Part shown: piece by piece, positions 51,510 through 60,334 of the stretch | Numbering within the stretch: position 1 is the first letter of the stretch | Layout of the letters: each line of letters begins with the position of its first letter | From: Variovorax sp. WS11 | GTDB taxonomy: Bacteria; Pseudomonadota; Gammaproteobacteria; Burkholderiales; Burkholderiaceae_C | Direction of reading: 5' to 3' | Assembly: GCF_010499245.1 (NCBI RefSeq) | Contig: NZ_JAAGOW010000004.1 | Coordinates: 744,001 to 808,000 of the forward strand | Length of the DNA stretch: 64,000 nt | Notes under the pieces: generated by a model | Told to the model about the DNA's origin: nothing | Database searches by the model: none | The model's input: the letters and a program-made list of their open reading frames with translations, nothing else | Translations under genes and position numbers: made by a program

Positions 51510-52697
51510 CTACGCGCGTTCATAGACTGCTGCGATCCCCTGTCCTCCACCAATGCACATGGTCGCCAGGGCATACCTACCTCCGATGCGCTGCAGCTCA
51601 TGCACGGCCTTGGTCGAAATGATCGCTCCCGTTGCGCCAATCGGATGGCCCAGCGAGATGCCGGAGCCATTGGGGTTGACCTTCTCAGGATCGAGATCAA
51701 GCTCGTTGCTGACCGCGCATGCCTGCGCCGCGAACGCTTCGTTGGCCTCAATCAGCGACAGGTCCGCGACCTTAAGCCCAGCGCGCGCCAGTGCTTGCCG
51801 TGCGGCCGGCACCGAGCCGATTCCCATGATCAGCGGATCTACGCCGGCGTGGCCGTAGGAGACCAACCTTGCCAGCGGCTTCAGGCCGAAATCTTTCACA
51901 GCCTGTGCACTCGCAAGCACTAGCGCTGCTGCGCCGTCGTTGACGCCAGACGAGTTGCCGGCAGTCACCGCACCATCTTTCTTGAAGGCAGCCTTCATCG
52001 AGTTCAGTACAGCAACGGTCGTTGCCGCCTTGACATGCTCGTCTATGTCGAACATCACCAATTTCTTCTTCTCAGAGATTTCCACAGGCACCAGCTGGGT
52101 CTTGAAGCGACCGTCAGCGATGGCCCGCGCGCCGCGTTGGTGACTGGCCGCCGCAAGCTCGTCCATCATCTCTCGCGTCACGCCGTACTTGTCCGCCACG
52201 TTCTCGCCGGTCACTCCCATGTGAATGCCATGGAACGGGTCGTGGAGCACGCCGACCATGTAGTCGAGCATCTGCGTGTCACCCATGCGGCTGCCCCAGC
52301 GCATCGCCTTGCTCAGGTAAGGACCGCGGGACATGGACTCTGCACCTGCTCCGATCGCGATCTCGCAATCACCAAGCATGATGGACTGTGCGGCGGAGAT
52401 GACAGCTTGAAGGCCTGATCCACAGAGCCGGTTGACATTGAATGCTGGGGTCCCCTCCGGAAGTCCGGCGTTGATCGCCGCAATACGGCTGAGATACGCA
52501 TCGCGCGGTTCGGTCGGAATGACATTGCCTAGCGCAACGTGCCCGACGCTGTCCAATGGAACCGAACTCCGCTCAAGCGCTGTCTTCATGACCAGAGTGG
52601 CAAGATCGGCCAGCGGCACATCTCGCAGGCTCCCGCCGAAAGTACCAATGGGGGTACGCAGGGCGGAAACAACGAATACTTCTCGGCGGTTGCTCAT
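51510..52697 (-). CDS. acetyl-CoA acetyltransferase family thiolase
   Basis: This 395-residue thiolase has the nucleophilic Cys in NVNRLCGSGLQAVISAAQ, the EANEAFAAQACAV segment, NPNGSGISLGHPIGATGA (catalytic His) and the second Cys in TMCIGGGQGIAAVYE. It cleaves a 3-ketoacyl-CoA or makes acetoacetyl-CoA. It is third in the minus-strand operon with an SDR and a DsbA-like isomerase, suggesting the last step of ring or side-chain degradation. Confidence 0.93.
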   Translation of the reverse strand: MSNRREVFVVSALRTPIGTFGGSLRDVPLADLATLVMKTALERSSVPLDSVGHVALGNVIPTEPRDAYLSRIAAINAGLPEGTPAFNVNRLCGSGLQAVISAAQSIMLGDCEIAIGAGAESMSRGPYLSKAMRWGSRMGDTQMLDYMVGVLHDPFHGIHMGVTGENVADKYGVTREMMDELAAASHQRGARAIADGRFKTQLVPVEISEKKKLVMFDIDEHVKAATTVAVLNSMKAAFKKDGAVTAGNSSGVNDGAAALVLASAQAVKDFGLKPLARLVSYGHAGVDPLIMGIGSVPAARQALARAGLKVADLSLIEANEAFAAQACAVSNELDLDPEKVNPNGSGISLGHPIGATGAIISTKAVHELQRIGGRYALATMCIGGGQGIAAVYERA

Positions 52698-52755
52698 AGA
52701 AAAATCTCCAATCGGTTTGAGAGGGGGGACAACGACATGGCGAACGTCGACTTGC

Positions 52756-53346
52756 TCAGCGAGTCGCAGCCACCAGTTCCTCGACGAACTGCACCCGGTC
52801 TTGGCCGAAGAACATCTGCGAGCCTACAAAGACTGTCGGCGCACCAAAGAGACCTCGCTTGCTCGCTTCTTCTGTCGCTGCTTTGAGTGAGTCCTTGACG
52901 GCCGGCTCCTGCGTCGCTTCGATGATCCTGCGTCCGTCGAGTCCCGCATCCTTTAGCGTCTGGGCGATGACGGCGACGTCACCGAGATTCTTCGCGTCCA
53001 CCCACATGGCCTTGAAGATCGCATCCGAGTAGGGAACCAGAAACCCCTCGCGCTGGGCGTACATAGCTCCGCGCATCAGATGCAGTGTGTTGATGGGGAA
53101 ATGCGGATTGAACTGGAACGCAACGCCATAGCGCTTCGCGAAGAACTTCATGTCTTCCAGCATCCAGTCGCGCTTCGCCGGGATCTCCATCGGCGAGCGG
53201 TTCTGCGTTGCCTGGTAGACGCCACCCAGAAGGAACGGCTTGTAGTTGATCGTTGCACCGGTGCGCTTCGCCACCCCGGGCATCTGAACGTAGGCAAGAT
53301 AGCTGGTCGGGCTGCCATAGTCGAAGAAAAAGTCGATGATGCTCAT
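52756..53346 (-). CDS. DsbA-like/kappa-GST family isomerase (2-hydroxychromene-2-carboxylate isomerase-like)
   Basis: This 196-residue thioredoxin-fold protein has FFFDYGSPTSYLAYVQMP (Ser in the active-site loop instead of a CxxC), NYKPFLLGGVYQATQN, FFAKRYGVAFQFNPHFPINT and RGLFGAPTVFVGSQMFFGQD. This is the pattern of 2-hydroxychromene-2-carboxylate isomerase and kappa-class GST, which use glutathione as a cofactor. With a GST on the facing operon it points to glutathione-dependent chemistry in the pathway. Confidence 0.88.
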   Translation of the reverse strand: MSIIDFFFDYGSPTSYLAYVQMPGVAKRTGATINYKPFLLGGVYQATQNRSPMEIPAKRDWMLEDMKFFAKRYGVAFQFNPHFPINTLHLMRGAMYAQREGFLVPYSDAIFKAMWVDAKNLGDVAVIAQTLKDAGLDGRRIIEATQEPAVKDSLKAATEEASKRGLFGAPTVFVGSQMFFGQDRVQFVEELVAATR

Positions 53347-53368
53347 GATCTGGTCTCCTTGTCTGTGG

Positions 53369-54136
53369 TCAAAAATTGGTGATGGGCTCTAGCCAGGGGC
53401 GAAGGTCAAACTCGAAGGTCCACGCGCTGCGCTTTTGTTGATGGACGAGCCAATAGGTGTCAGCGATATCGTCTGGCGCGAGCAAGCCATCGGCCGGACG
53501 CTGGGCGACAAGCTCAGGAAAGCGCTCGCGCACAAAGGGTGTATCAATCGGCCCGTCGATCACGGGGTGCACGACGTGGATGCCCTGCTTGCCAAGCTCG
53601 CGTGCCATGCTCTGCGCCAGGGAGCGCAGGCCATGCTTGGCGCCCGCGAACGCGGCGAAGCCCTCCGCGCCCCGGATGCTGGCTGTGGCGCCGGTGAAGA
53701 AGATCGTCCCGTGGCCGCGGGGCACCATGTGTTTTGCAGCCTCCCGACCGGTGAGAAAGCCAGAGAAGCACGCCATCTCCCAGACCTTGTAGTACTTCTG
53801 AGCCGTGGTCTCGCGGATGTTGAACTGCACGTTCGCGCCAATGTTGAACACAACGATCTCGATGGGGCCAATGTCGCGCTCGATGGATTCGAACAGCGCG
53901 ATCACTTGCTCTTCCTTCCGAGCGTCGCATCCGAACGCGTGAGCCTTTCCGCCTTCCGAGGTGATGCTGTCCACTAAGGGAGCGAGTTGATCCGCGTTGC
54001 GACGGGCAACGCAGACCTCGAAGCCTTCGCGTGCGAATCGCCGCGAAAGGGCAGAGCCAAGACTGTCACCGGCGCCGACGATCAGCGCTGTCTTTGGCTT
54101 TTGTGGGCTGCTGTCTGGTGAAGTAGGGGTATTCAC
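53369..54136 (-). CDS. SDR-fold protein lacking the catalytic tyrosine
   Basis: This 255-residue SDR-fold protein has VGAGDSLGSALSRRFAREGF (cofactor loop, Gly-x-x-x-Gly-x-Gly altered), FNIGANVQFN and TGATASIRGAEGFAAFAGAK. The position of the usual YxxxK tyrosine is Phe (FAGAK). I chose a GTG start (NTPTSPDSSPQKP) because an AAGGAGAC site lies 8 bases upstream; an ATG further upstream would fall in the operator palindrome. Its paralogue is divergently transcribed at 54468. Activity is uncertain. Confidence 0.85.
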   Translation of the reverse strand: MNTPTSPDSSPQKPKTALIVGAGDSLGSALSRRFAREGFEVCVARRNADQLAPLVDSITSEGGKAHAFGCDARKEEQVIALFESIERDIGPIEIVVFNIGANVQFNIRETTAQKYYKVWEMACFSGFLTGREAAKHMVPRGHGTIFFTGATASIRGAEGFAAFAGAKHGLRSLAQSMARELGKQGIHVVHPVIDGPIDTPFVRERFPELVAQRPADGLLAPDDIADTYWLVHQQKRSAWTFEFDLRPWLEPITNF

Positions 54137-54156
54137 GGGGTACTGTCTCCTTGTAT

Positions 54157-54176
54157 ATAGGTGTGTACGCACCTAT
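54157..54176. promoter_or_regulatory. 20-bp near-perfect palindrome at the divergent promoter
   Basis: ATAGGTGTGTACGCACCTAT matches its reverse complement at 18 of 20 positions and lies 21 bp before the SDR start codon of the minus-strand operon. The remaining ~290 bp to the facing SDR (54468) shows no gene and must hold that promoter. Likely bound by the MarR protein encoded at 47565. Confidence 0.6.
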
Positions 54177-54467
54177 CATATTTGTACCGAAGCGAATTTG
54201 CAATCCCATGAAACCGAAAACCGTAGGCGTATACCCCAGATCAGCAGTCGGGAGACTGCGCGGATTCGGGCTCCAACTGTCGCCGCCGGAACGCGCGTTT
54301 CAGCTTGGGCGGTTCGCTGCTCGGCGTTCCGTCGAGCCATCAGCATCGCCCGGGCATTTGGTGGGTCTGCAGGCTGGTCCGTGCGAGTCGGCTGCGCCGA
54401 TCCGAAGTGCGCAGATCGACTGAGAAGCGCGTAATTTCAACTGGTAAGTTTTCTCTCGGAGACATCA

Positions 54468-55202
54468 ATGACTGCAAATGACAAACCAATTACCGTCGTC
54501 GCCGGCGTGGGCGAAGGTGTGGGTGGCGGGATCGCACGCCGGTTCGCCAAAGCTGGGCATCACGTCATCATGCTGGCGCGCAGCGAAGACAAGCTTCAAG
54601 GCTACGCAGAAGAGATTCGCTCGAATGGCGGCACCGCGACCGGTATGAAGGTCGACCTGCGCTCCGAGCAGGAAGTGATCGAGGCGCTCAACCGGATCGA
54701 GAAAGACGCTGGTCCGGTCAGCGTGGCTGTCTACAACGCCGGCGCTCAGCACCGCAAGCCGCTGCTGGACATCACTGGAGATCAGTTCGAAAAGGTTTGG
54801 CGCCTCGGCTGCTTTGGCGCATTCGTCTTTGGGCGAGAGTCGATAAGGCACATGGTGACGCGCAGATCCGGCACTTTGCTGTTCACGGGAGCCACTTCGG
54901 CGCTGCGCGGTGGGCCTCACTTCGCGGCCTTCGCGTCCGCCAAGTTCGGAGTGCGCGCCATATCACAGAGCATGGCGCGAGAGTTCGGCCCCCAGGGAAT
55001 CCACGTGGCGACCGTCATCATCGACGGTGCGGTCGACATGCCCGCGATCCACAAGATGATGCCTGACCTGGTCAAGTCGCTGCCGCCTGACGGAATGCTC
55101 AAGACGGACGCTGTGGCGGAAGCCTACTTCCAATTGTCCCAGCAGCACCGCAGTGCCTGGACCCTCGAACTCGACGTGCGGCCTTACAGCGAAAAATTCT
55201 GA
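54468..55202 (+). CDS. SDR-fold protein lacking the catalytic tyrosine
   Basis: This 244-residue paralogue of the protein at 53369-54136 has VAGVGEGVGGGIARRFAKAG, YNAGAQHRKPLLDITGDQF and TGATSALRGGPHFAAFASAK, again with Phe (FASAK) in place of the tyrosine of YxxxK. Both paralogues end similarly (RSAWTFEFDLRPW and RSAWTLELDVRPY). It is the first gene of the rightward operon. The shared substitution suggests a common non-canonical activity or a structural or binding role. Confidence 0.87.
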   Translation: MTANDKPITVVAGVGEGVGGGIARRFAKAGHHVIMLARSEDKLQGYAEEIRSNGGTATGMKVDLRSEQEVIEALNRIEKDAGPVSVAVYNAGAQHRKPLLDITGDQFEKVWRLGCFGAFVFGRESIRHMVTRRSGTLLFTGATSALRGGPHFAAFASAKFGVRAISQSMAREFGPQGIHVATVIIDGAVDMPAIHKMMPDLVKSLPPDGMLKTDAVAEAYFQLSQQHRSAWTLELDVRPYSEKF

Positions 55203-55242
55203 GAGGCCTGCAACGCCCCTGCGTCAAATAAAGGAGACAAAA

Positions 55243-55965
55243 ATGACAAAGATTGACCTGACTCTGTGGGGTATGGGAACGGTACGCAATCTCCGCGTCC
55301 ACTGGATGCTCGCGGAGATGGGCCTGCCTTATACATTCCACGCGGTGCACCCTCGTGGCGGGCAGACGCAGGACCCCGAGTTTCTGAAATTGAATCCACG
55401 GCACAAGGTTCCCGTCATCCGCCATGGTGACTTGGTGCTCACTGAGAGCGCCGCGATCATTGCCTATCTAAGCGAGGCGTTCGACCCCCCCGCAGGCTTT
55501 CACGTCCCGCGCGATGCGCGTGGTCGTGCAAAGCTCAACGAATGGTCGTACTTCATCATGACCGAGTTCGACGCCCATACGCTTTACGTTATCCGTCGCC
55601 ACACCACTTTCAAGAGCCTGTACGGCGAGGCGCCGGTGGCGGTGAAAGCTGCCGAGGAATACTTTCTCGACCAGCTCTTCGCGATCACACCACTGATCAA
55701 CGCGGGGGAGGCGCAGTTCCTCCTCGGAGACAAGATGAGTACGGCTGACATCCTCTTGGCGACCTGTCTGGACTGGGCTGTGGAGTATGAGATCGAAATG
55801 CCGAAACCGATTTGCGAATACCACCAGCGGCTGATCAACCGCGCGGCCTACAAGGAGGCCTTGAAGCGGGCCTTCTGTGACCCGTCGAGCGTGCCGCTAC
55901 TGGTGAGGCCCAACTCGGGTCTTTTCCAGATGCCGCTGCCCGTTTCCGGCGGTGCCCCGCACTGA
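55243..55965 (+). CDS. glutathione S-transferase family protein
   Basis: This 240-residue protein has an N-terminal thioredoxin-like domain (LTLWGMGTVRNLRVHWMLAE, then KVPVIRHGDLVLTESAAIIA with the glutathione-binding E-S) and a C-terminal helical domain. AAATAAAGGAGAC gives a strong ribosome site. In a catabolic operon it may conjugate glutathione to, or remove it from, an electrophilic intermediate, together with the kappa-like isomerase on the other operon. Confidence 0.88.
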   Translation: MTKIDLTLWGMGTVRNLRVHWMLAEMGLPYTFHAVHPRGGQTQDPEFLKLNPRHKVPVIRHGDLVLTESAAIIAYLSEAFDPPAGFHVPRDARGRAKLNEWSYFIMTEFDAHTLYVIRRHTTFKSLYGEAPVAVKAAEEYFLDQLFAITPLINAGEAQFLLGDKMSTADILLATCLDWAVEYEIEMPKPICEYHQRLINRAAYKEALKRAFCDPSSVPLLVRPNSGLFQMPLPVSGGAPH

Positions 55966-56034
55966 CTCGCGATCCAAACTATTCCAACCTAACGGTGCCG
56001 CAGCGCGGCACCAGTGCATGACAGGAGAAAGCAG

Positions 56035-57234
56035 ATGTCCGGACCATTGAGTGGTGTGAAGGTGCTCGATCTTTCGAGCGTTGTATCTGGGCCATTGGCC
56101 GCAATGCATCTCGCCGACCAGGGCGCAGAGGTCATCAAGGTCGAGCCGCCGGGTGGCGACATCAACCGCCGCAGTCGCCAGAAGATCAGTGCGAACGGCG
56201 AATTCTCGGCACTCTTCGTATCCACAAATCATGGTAAGCGTTCGATTGCCCTTGACCTGAAGAAACCCGAGGCCATGGAAGTGTTGGGCGAACTGATCAA
56301 GCGCTCGGATGTCCTGATCCAGAACTTCCGCCCGGGAACGATGGAGCGTCTGGGTATCGGCCCGGAAGACGTCAAGAAGATCAATCCGCGGCTCATCTAC
56401 GTCTCGATCAATGGCGTTGGCACTTCCGGCCCGTACGTCAAGAAGCGCATCTATGACCCGATGATCCAAGCGCTCTCCGGACTTGCCGACATCCAATCCG
56501 ACCAGAAGACCCAGCGTCCCCAGATGATCCGAACGATTCTGGCCGACAAGACGACCTCGATCTTCACGGCCCAGGCCATCACCGCCGCGCTCTACGCGCG
56601 CGAAAAATCGGGCAAGGGGCAGCACGTGCAGCTGTCACTGCTCGGGACGATGCTGTCCTTCCTCTGGCCCGAGGCGATGATGCAGTACACCGTCGTGGGC
56701 CGGGAGAAGACAGCCGCAGCCACCAATGCAGGGCCCGACCTTGTCTTTGAAACAACAGATGGCTACATGACAGTCGGCACCATCACCGACGCGGAATGGC
56801 AAGGCTTCTGCGACGCTGTCGAAAGGCCCGATCTCAAGACGGACGAGCGATTCAGCACGGCCGAGCGACGCTCGCTCAACTCGGCGACGCGCATCGACGC
56901 CATGGCCGCGATCCTCAAGGGTCAAGCCCGGGATCTCTGGCTAGAGCGCCTCGACAAGGCGGACGTGCCGTGCGCACCAGTGTTGCGGCGCAGCGAGATT
57001 GTCGACAACGCACAGGTGCTTGCCATGAAGCTGATTGAAGGCTTGGAGCAGCCAGAGGTTGGTGCTGTCCGGCAGCCCAAGCCGGCCGCCGAGTTTGACG
57101 GCACGCCTTCGGCCATTCAAGGCCCTGCTCCCGGCATCGGAGAGCACACCGACGTGATTCTCGCCGAGCTGGGATTCGATGCCGCACGTATCGCCCGCCT
57201 CAAGGAAGCCGGCGCAGCGAAAGCACCAGCCTGA
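56035..57234 (+). CDS. CaiB/BaiF (family III) CoA-transferase
   Basis: This 399-residue enzyme has the SGPLSGVKVLDLSSVVSGPL start, the catalytic-Asp segment ILADKTTSIFTAQ and the SGKGQHVQLSLLGTML segment. It transfers CoA to the pathway's acid. The Bug-operon enzyme at 16395 has a different active-site neighbourhood, so the two probably act on different acids. It lies between the GST and the Liv importer. Confidence 0.9.
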   Translation: MSGPLSGVKVLDLSSVVSGPLAAMHLADQGAEVIKVEPPGGDINRRSRQKISANGEFSALFVSTNHGKRSIALDLKKPEAMEVLGELIKRSDVLIQNFRPGTMERLGIGPEDVKKINPRLIYVSINGVGTSGPYVKKRIYDPMIQALSGLADIQSDQKTQRPQMIRTILADKTTSIFTAQAITAALYAREKSGKGQHVQLSLLGTMLSFLWPEAMMQYTVVGREKTAAATNAGPDLVFETTDGYMTVGTITDAEWQGFCDAVERPDLKTDERFSTAERRSLNSATRIDAMAAILKGQARDLWLERLDKADVPCAPVLRRSEIVDNAQVLAMKLIEGLEQPEVGAVRQPKPAAEFDGTPSAIQGPAPGIGEHTDVILAELGFDAARIARLKEAGAAKAPA

Positions 57235-57263
57235 ACGTCCGACAAACATCAAAGGAGACAACC

Positions 57264-58448
57264 ATGAAAAAGCTGACCATGACCTTCGCCGGCCTCATCC
57301 TGGGCCTTGCCGCCGCGGCGGTGCAAGCGCAGCCCGTGAAGATCGGCCTGCTGCTACCGTACCGCGGTGCGTACGCATCTGGCGCGGCTACCGCCGATAA
57401 GGGCTTCGAGCTCGCGGTGCAGGAGGTCGGCGGGAAAGTTGCCGGAAGGCCCATCGAGATTGTGCGGGCCGACGATGAACTGACCCCCGCGGTCGGGGTG
57501 CAGAAATTCAATAAGCTGATCCACTCGGACAAGGTCGACGTCGTTGCCGGCGTGATCCATTCGGGCGTGGCCATCGCGCTGACCGAACTGGCCGAGAAAT
57601 CCAAGACGCCGCTCGTGGTTGGGCTCGCGTTCGCCGATGAGATCACCGGCAAATTCTGCAACCCCTACGTCGCACGCACTTCGTACAGTGCCAACGCCTA
57701 CCACTACGCGGCCGGGCAATACTGGGCCAGGCAGGGGATGAAGCCAGCGGTCACGCTCGGTCCGGACTACGCCGCAGGACGGGCGTTCCTGAATGCGTTC
57801 AAGCGCGGTTTCGAAGACGGCGGCGGCAAGGTCAGCAGCCAACTCTGGAGCCCGTTCCAGACCACCAAGGATTGGAGCGGCTATCTGGCGACTGCAAAGG
57901 CGACCGGTGCCCAGTTCATCTATTCGTTCTATGCGGGCGCCGAAGCCGTCCAAGTGGTCAAGCAGCATGCGGAGTTCGGCATGCGCTCCACCATGCCGCT
58001 GATCGGCGATCAGTTCCTGTATGACGAAACCCTGTGGCCGGCTTGGGGCGACCTCGTGATTGGAACCAAGCACGTCACGATCCACACGCCGGACATTCCC
58101 AGCGATGCCAACAAGGCATTTGTCTCGGCCTATACAAAGAAGTACGGCGCGGCCCCCGACGTCTACGCGGCGCTTGGCTACGACAATGCGAGAAGCATCA
58201 TTCTGGCGCTCGAAAAGGTCAACGGAAACTCGAAGGATGGTGCCGCATTCATGCGGGCGCTCAACACTGTTTCGTTCGCAGCACCGCGGGGCCACATCAA
58301 GTTCAACAAGGACAATGACGCCGTTCTCGAGAAGCTCTACCTTGTCGAAGTGGTCAAGGGAGATGACGGAAAGCCTGTGCGGAAGATGCGTGACAGCCTG
58401 CCAGGCGCGGCCGATCTTCCGGGATGCACGAAGCCAGTTGCGCCCTGA
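57264..58448 (+). CDS. branched-chain amino-acid-type ABC binding protein
   Basis: This 394-residue family-5/6 periplasmic binding protein has a signal peptide (MKKLTMTFAGLILGLAAAAV) cut after VQA, then KIGLLLPYRGAYASGAATAD and an HSGVAIALTELAEKSK ligand region. It is the first gene of a five-gene Liv-type importer. In catabolic clusters these systems often take up aromatic or other organic acids rather than amino acids. Confidence 0.88.
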   Translation: MKKLTMTFAGLILGLAAAAVQAQPVKIGLLLPYRGAYASGAATADKGFELAVQEVGGKVAGRPIEIVRADDELTPAVGVQKFNKLIHSDKVDVVAGVIHSGVAIALTELAEKSKTPLVVGLAFADEITGKFCNPYVARTSYSANAYHYAAGQYWARQGMKPAVTLGPDYAAGRAFLNAFKRGFEDGGGKVSSQLWSPFQTTKDWSGYLATAKATGAQFIYSFYAGAEAVQVVKQHAEFGMRSTMPLIGDQFLYDETLWPAWGDLVIGTKHVTIHTPDIPSDANKAFVSAYTKKYGAAPDVYAALGYDNARSIILALEKVNGNSKDGAAFMRALNTVSFAAPRGHIKFNKDNDAVLEKLYLVEVVKGDDGKPVRKMRDSLPGAADLPGCTKPVAP

Positions 58449-58481
58449 CCCTGTCCGGCATACCTCGATCGGAGTCTCCAG

Positions 58482-59360
58482 GTGGATCTGTTTCTATTCA
58501 CGCTTCTCAACGGGCTGCAGCTCAGCATGCTCGTCTACATGCTCGCCGTTGGCTTGACGCTGATCTTCGGATTGATGAACGTTCTGAACCTGGCCCACGG
58601 CGCCTTCTACACGCTGGGTGCCTACGCGGGATACGTGGTCGCCAAGGCCACCGGCTCGTTCTGGCTCGCTCTCCTTCTCGCTCCACTCTTACCATTCACG
58701 CTCGGAGTGCTATTTCAGCGGCTGGTGTTGCAGCCATTGAGCGAAAAAGGCCGATCAGCGCATCTGGACCTGGCGCTGCTGACGTTCGGCCTGCTGTTCG
58801 CCACGGCGGGAACTGTGGAGGTCGTGTTCGGCTCGGACTACTACTCGCTGGCGATCCCGCCGCTGCTCAATGGAGGCGTCAGTCTGCTGGGATTCACCTA
58901 TCCCGTCTACCGTCTCTTCGTGATCGGGGCGGGCTTGGCGTGCGCCGTGTTTGTCTGGGCGTTGCTGGAGCGCACGCTGATCGGCGCAACGGTTCGTGCC
59001 GGTGTCGATGACCGCGAGATGGTGAGCGCGATGGGGGTGAACATCCGCTGGGTTTTTGCGCTGGTGTTTGGGTTGGGCTGCGGCCTCGCAGGGCTTGGCG
59101 GCGTGATCGCCGCGCCGATTCTCAGCATCTACTCGCAGATGGGTGTGAGCATCCTCGTCCTCACCTTTGTTGTCGTTGTGCTCGGGGGACTCGGCAACGT
59201 GCGCGGCTCTTTCTATGCAGCGATTGTGGCGGGCATGCTAGATACGTTCGTGCAAACCTACTGGCCCGACGTGCAAATGTTTGCGCTCTACGCGCTGCTG
59301 GTCGTCATCATGACGTTCAAGCCCGCCGGCCTGTTCAAGAAAGAAATGAGGCAGGCGTGA
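58482..59360 (+). CDS. Liv-type ABC permease (LivH-like)
   Basis: This 292-residue permease has about eight membrane segments; LTLIFGLMNVLNLAHGAFY near the N-terminus is the classical LivH motif, and AGLGGVIAAPILSIYSQMG the later one. It starts at GTG with GGAGTCTCCAG upstream and overlaps the next permease in GTGA. Confidence 0.9.
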   Translation: MDLFLFTLLNGLQLSMLVYMLAVGLTLIFGLMNVLNLAHGAFYTLGAYAGYVVAKATGSFWLALLLAPLLPFTLGVLFQRLVLQPLSEKGRSAHLDLALLTFGLLFATAGTVEVVFGSDYYSLAIPPLLNGGVSLLGFTYPVYRLFVIGAGLACAVFVWALLERTLIGATVRAGVDDREMVSAMGVNIRWVFALVFGLGCGLAGLGGVIAAPILSIYSQMGVSILVLTFVVVVLGGLGNVRGSFYAAIVAGMLDTFVQTYWPDVQMFALYALLVVIMTFKPAGLFKKEMRQA

Positions 59361-60334
59361 AGAATCCACTTTCCTTGGCGGCAGCTGCAGCTTTGATCAT
59401 CGCAGCCATTGGGATGTCGCTCACGAACTCCTATGCGACGACGCTTGCCATCGAGATATTGATCGCTGGCGTTTTCGTCAGCGGGGTCAACCTTCTACTT
59501 GGTTACACGGGCCTTGTTCCCCTAGGCAACGCTATGTTCGTCGGGCTCGGCGCTTATGGTTACGCCGTCCTGACCAAGCTACTGGACGTCCCGATATGGG
59601 CGGCTTTCCCGCTGGCCGTTCTGATCGTGTTGCTCTTGTCGGTGATTGTTGGCTTCATCTGCACGCGCACGCGCGAGGTCGAGTTCCTCTTGATCACGCT
59701 GGCGTTCTGCCAGATGTTCTATGGACTTGCGGTGAAGTCCAAGCCCACAGGAGGCACTGACGGACTGACGGGCCTGTCGCGGCCGGACCTCGGCTGGCTG
59801 GGTGTCAGCGCGGATGCACCGCTTGTGTTCTATGCCTATGTAGCAGTCGTCGCGGCAGTCATGCTATTCCTGCTGTGGCGCATCGTGCGTTCCCCATTTG
59901 GCAGCGTGCTCGTTGGCATCAGGGAGAACGAGCGTCGCGTGCAGGCCATGGGCTACGGTGTTACTTACTACAAGGTGGGCGCGTTCGTGATTGCCGCTGT
60001 CTTCGCCGCCGTGTCAGGCGTTCTGAGCGCTCAGTACTCCTACTTCGTTAATCCAGAAATGATGACGTGGCAGGTGGGCGGCGAGGCAGTCTTGATGGTG
60101 ATCATCGGCGGGCGCCGCTACTTGTTCGGAGGGCTCGTCGGTGCGGCCATTTTCATTCTGGCAAAGCAAGGCCTCAGCATGCTCACCGAGAACTATCTGA
60201 TCTTCTTCGGTCTGTTCTTCATGCTGGTCGTCGTCTTCCTGCAGGACGGTGTGCTAGGTCTGCTGGACAGCAAACAAACGTCTCATCGGAAGGATGGCAA
60301 ATGGTGGAAAACGCGCTTGAAATCCGCGGCTTGA
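59357..60334 (+). CDS. Liv-type ABC permease (LivM-like)
   Basis: This 325-residue permease contains INLLLGYTGLVP-like text (VNLLLGYTGLVPLGNAMFVG), TGGTDGLTGLSRPDLGWLG and GSVLVGIRENERRVQAMGY, the usual LivM landmarks. It starts at a GTG overlapping the upstream stop and its 3' end overlaps the LivG-like gene by 34 bp. Confidence 0.9.
   Translation: MKNPLSLAAAAALIIAAIGMSLTNSYATTLAIEILIAGVFVSGVNLLLGYTGLVPLGNAMFVGLGAYGYAVLTKLLDVPIWAAFPLAVLIVLLLSVIVGFICTRTREVEFLLITLAFCQMFYGLAVKSKPTGGTDGLTGLSRPDLGWLGVSADAPLVFYAYVAVVAAVMLFLLWRIVRSPFGSVLVGIRENERRVQAMGYGVTYYKVGAFVIAAVFAAVSGVLSAQYSYFVNPEMMTWQVGGEAVLMVIIGGRRYLFGGLVGAAIFILAKQGLSMLTENYLIFFGLFFMLVVVFLQDGVLGLLDSKQTSHRKDGKWWKTRLKSAA

Noticed and set aside
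54137-54172. ATG-initiated longer start for the SDR at 53369
   Set aside because: It would put the N-terminus inside the operator palindrome; the GTG has a good AAGGAGAC site at the right spacing.
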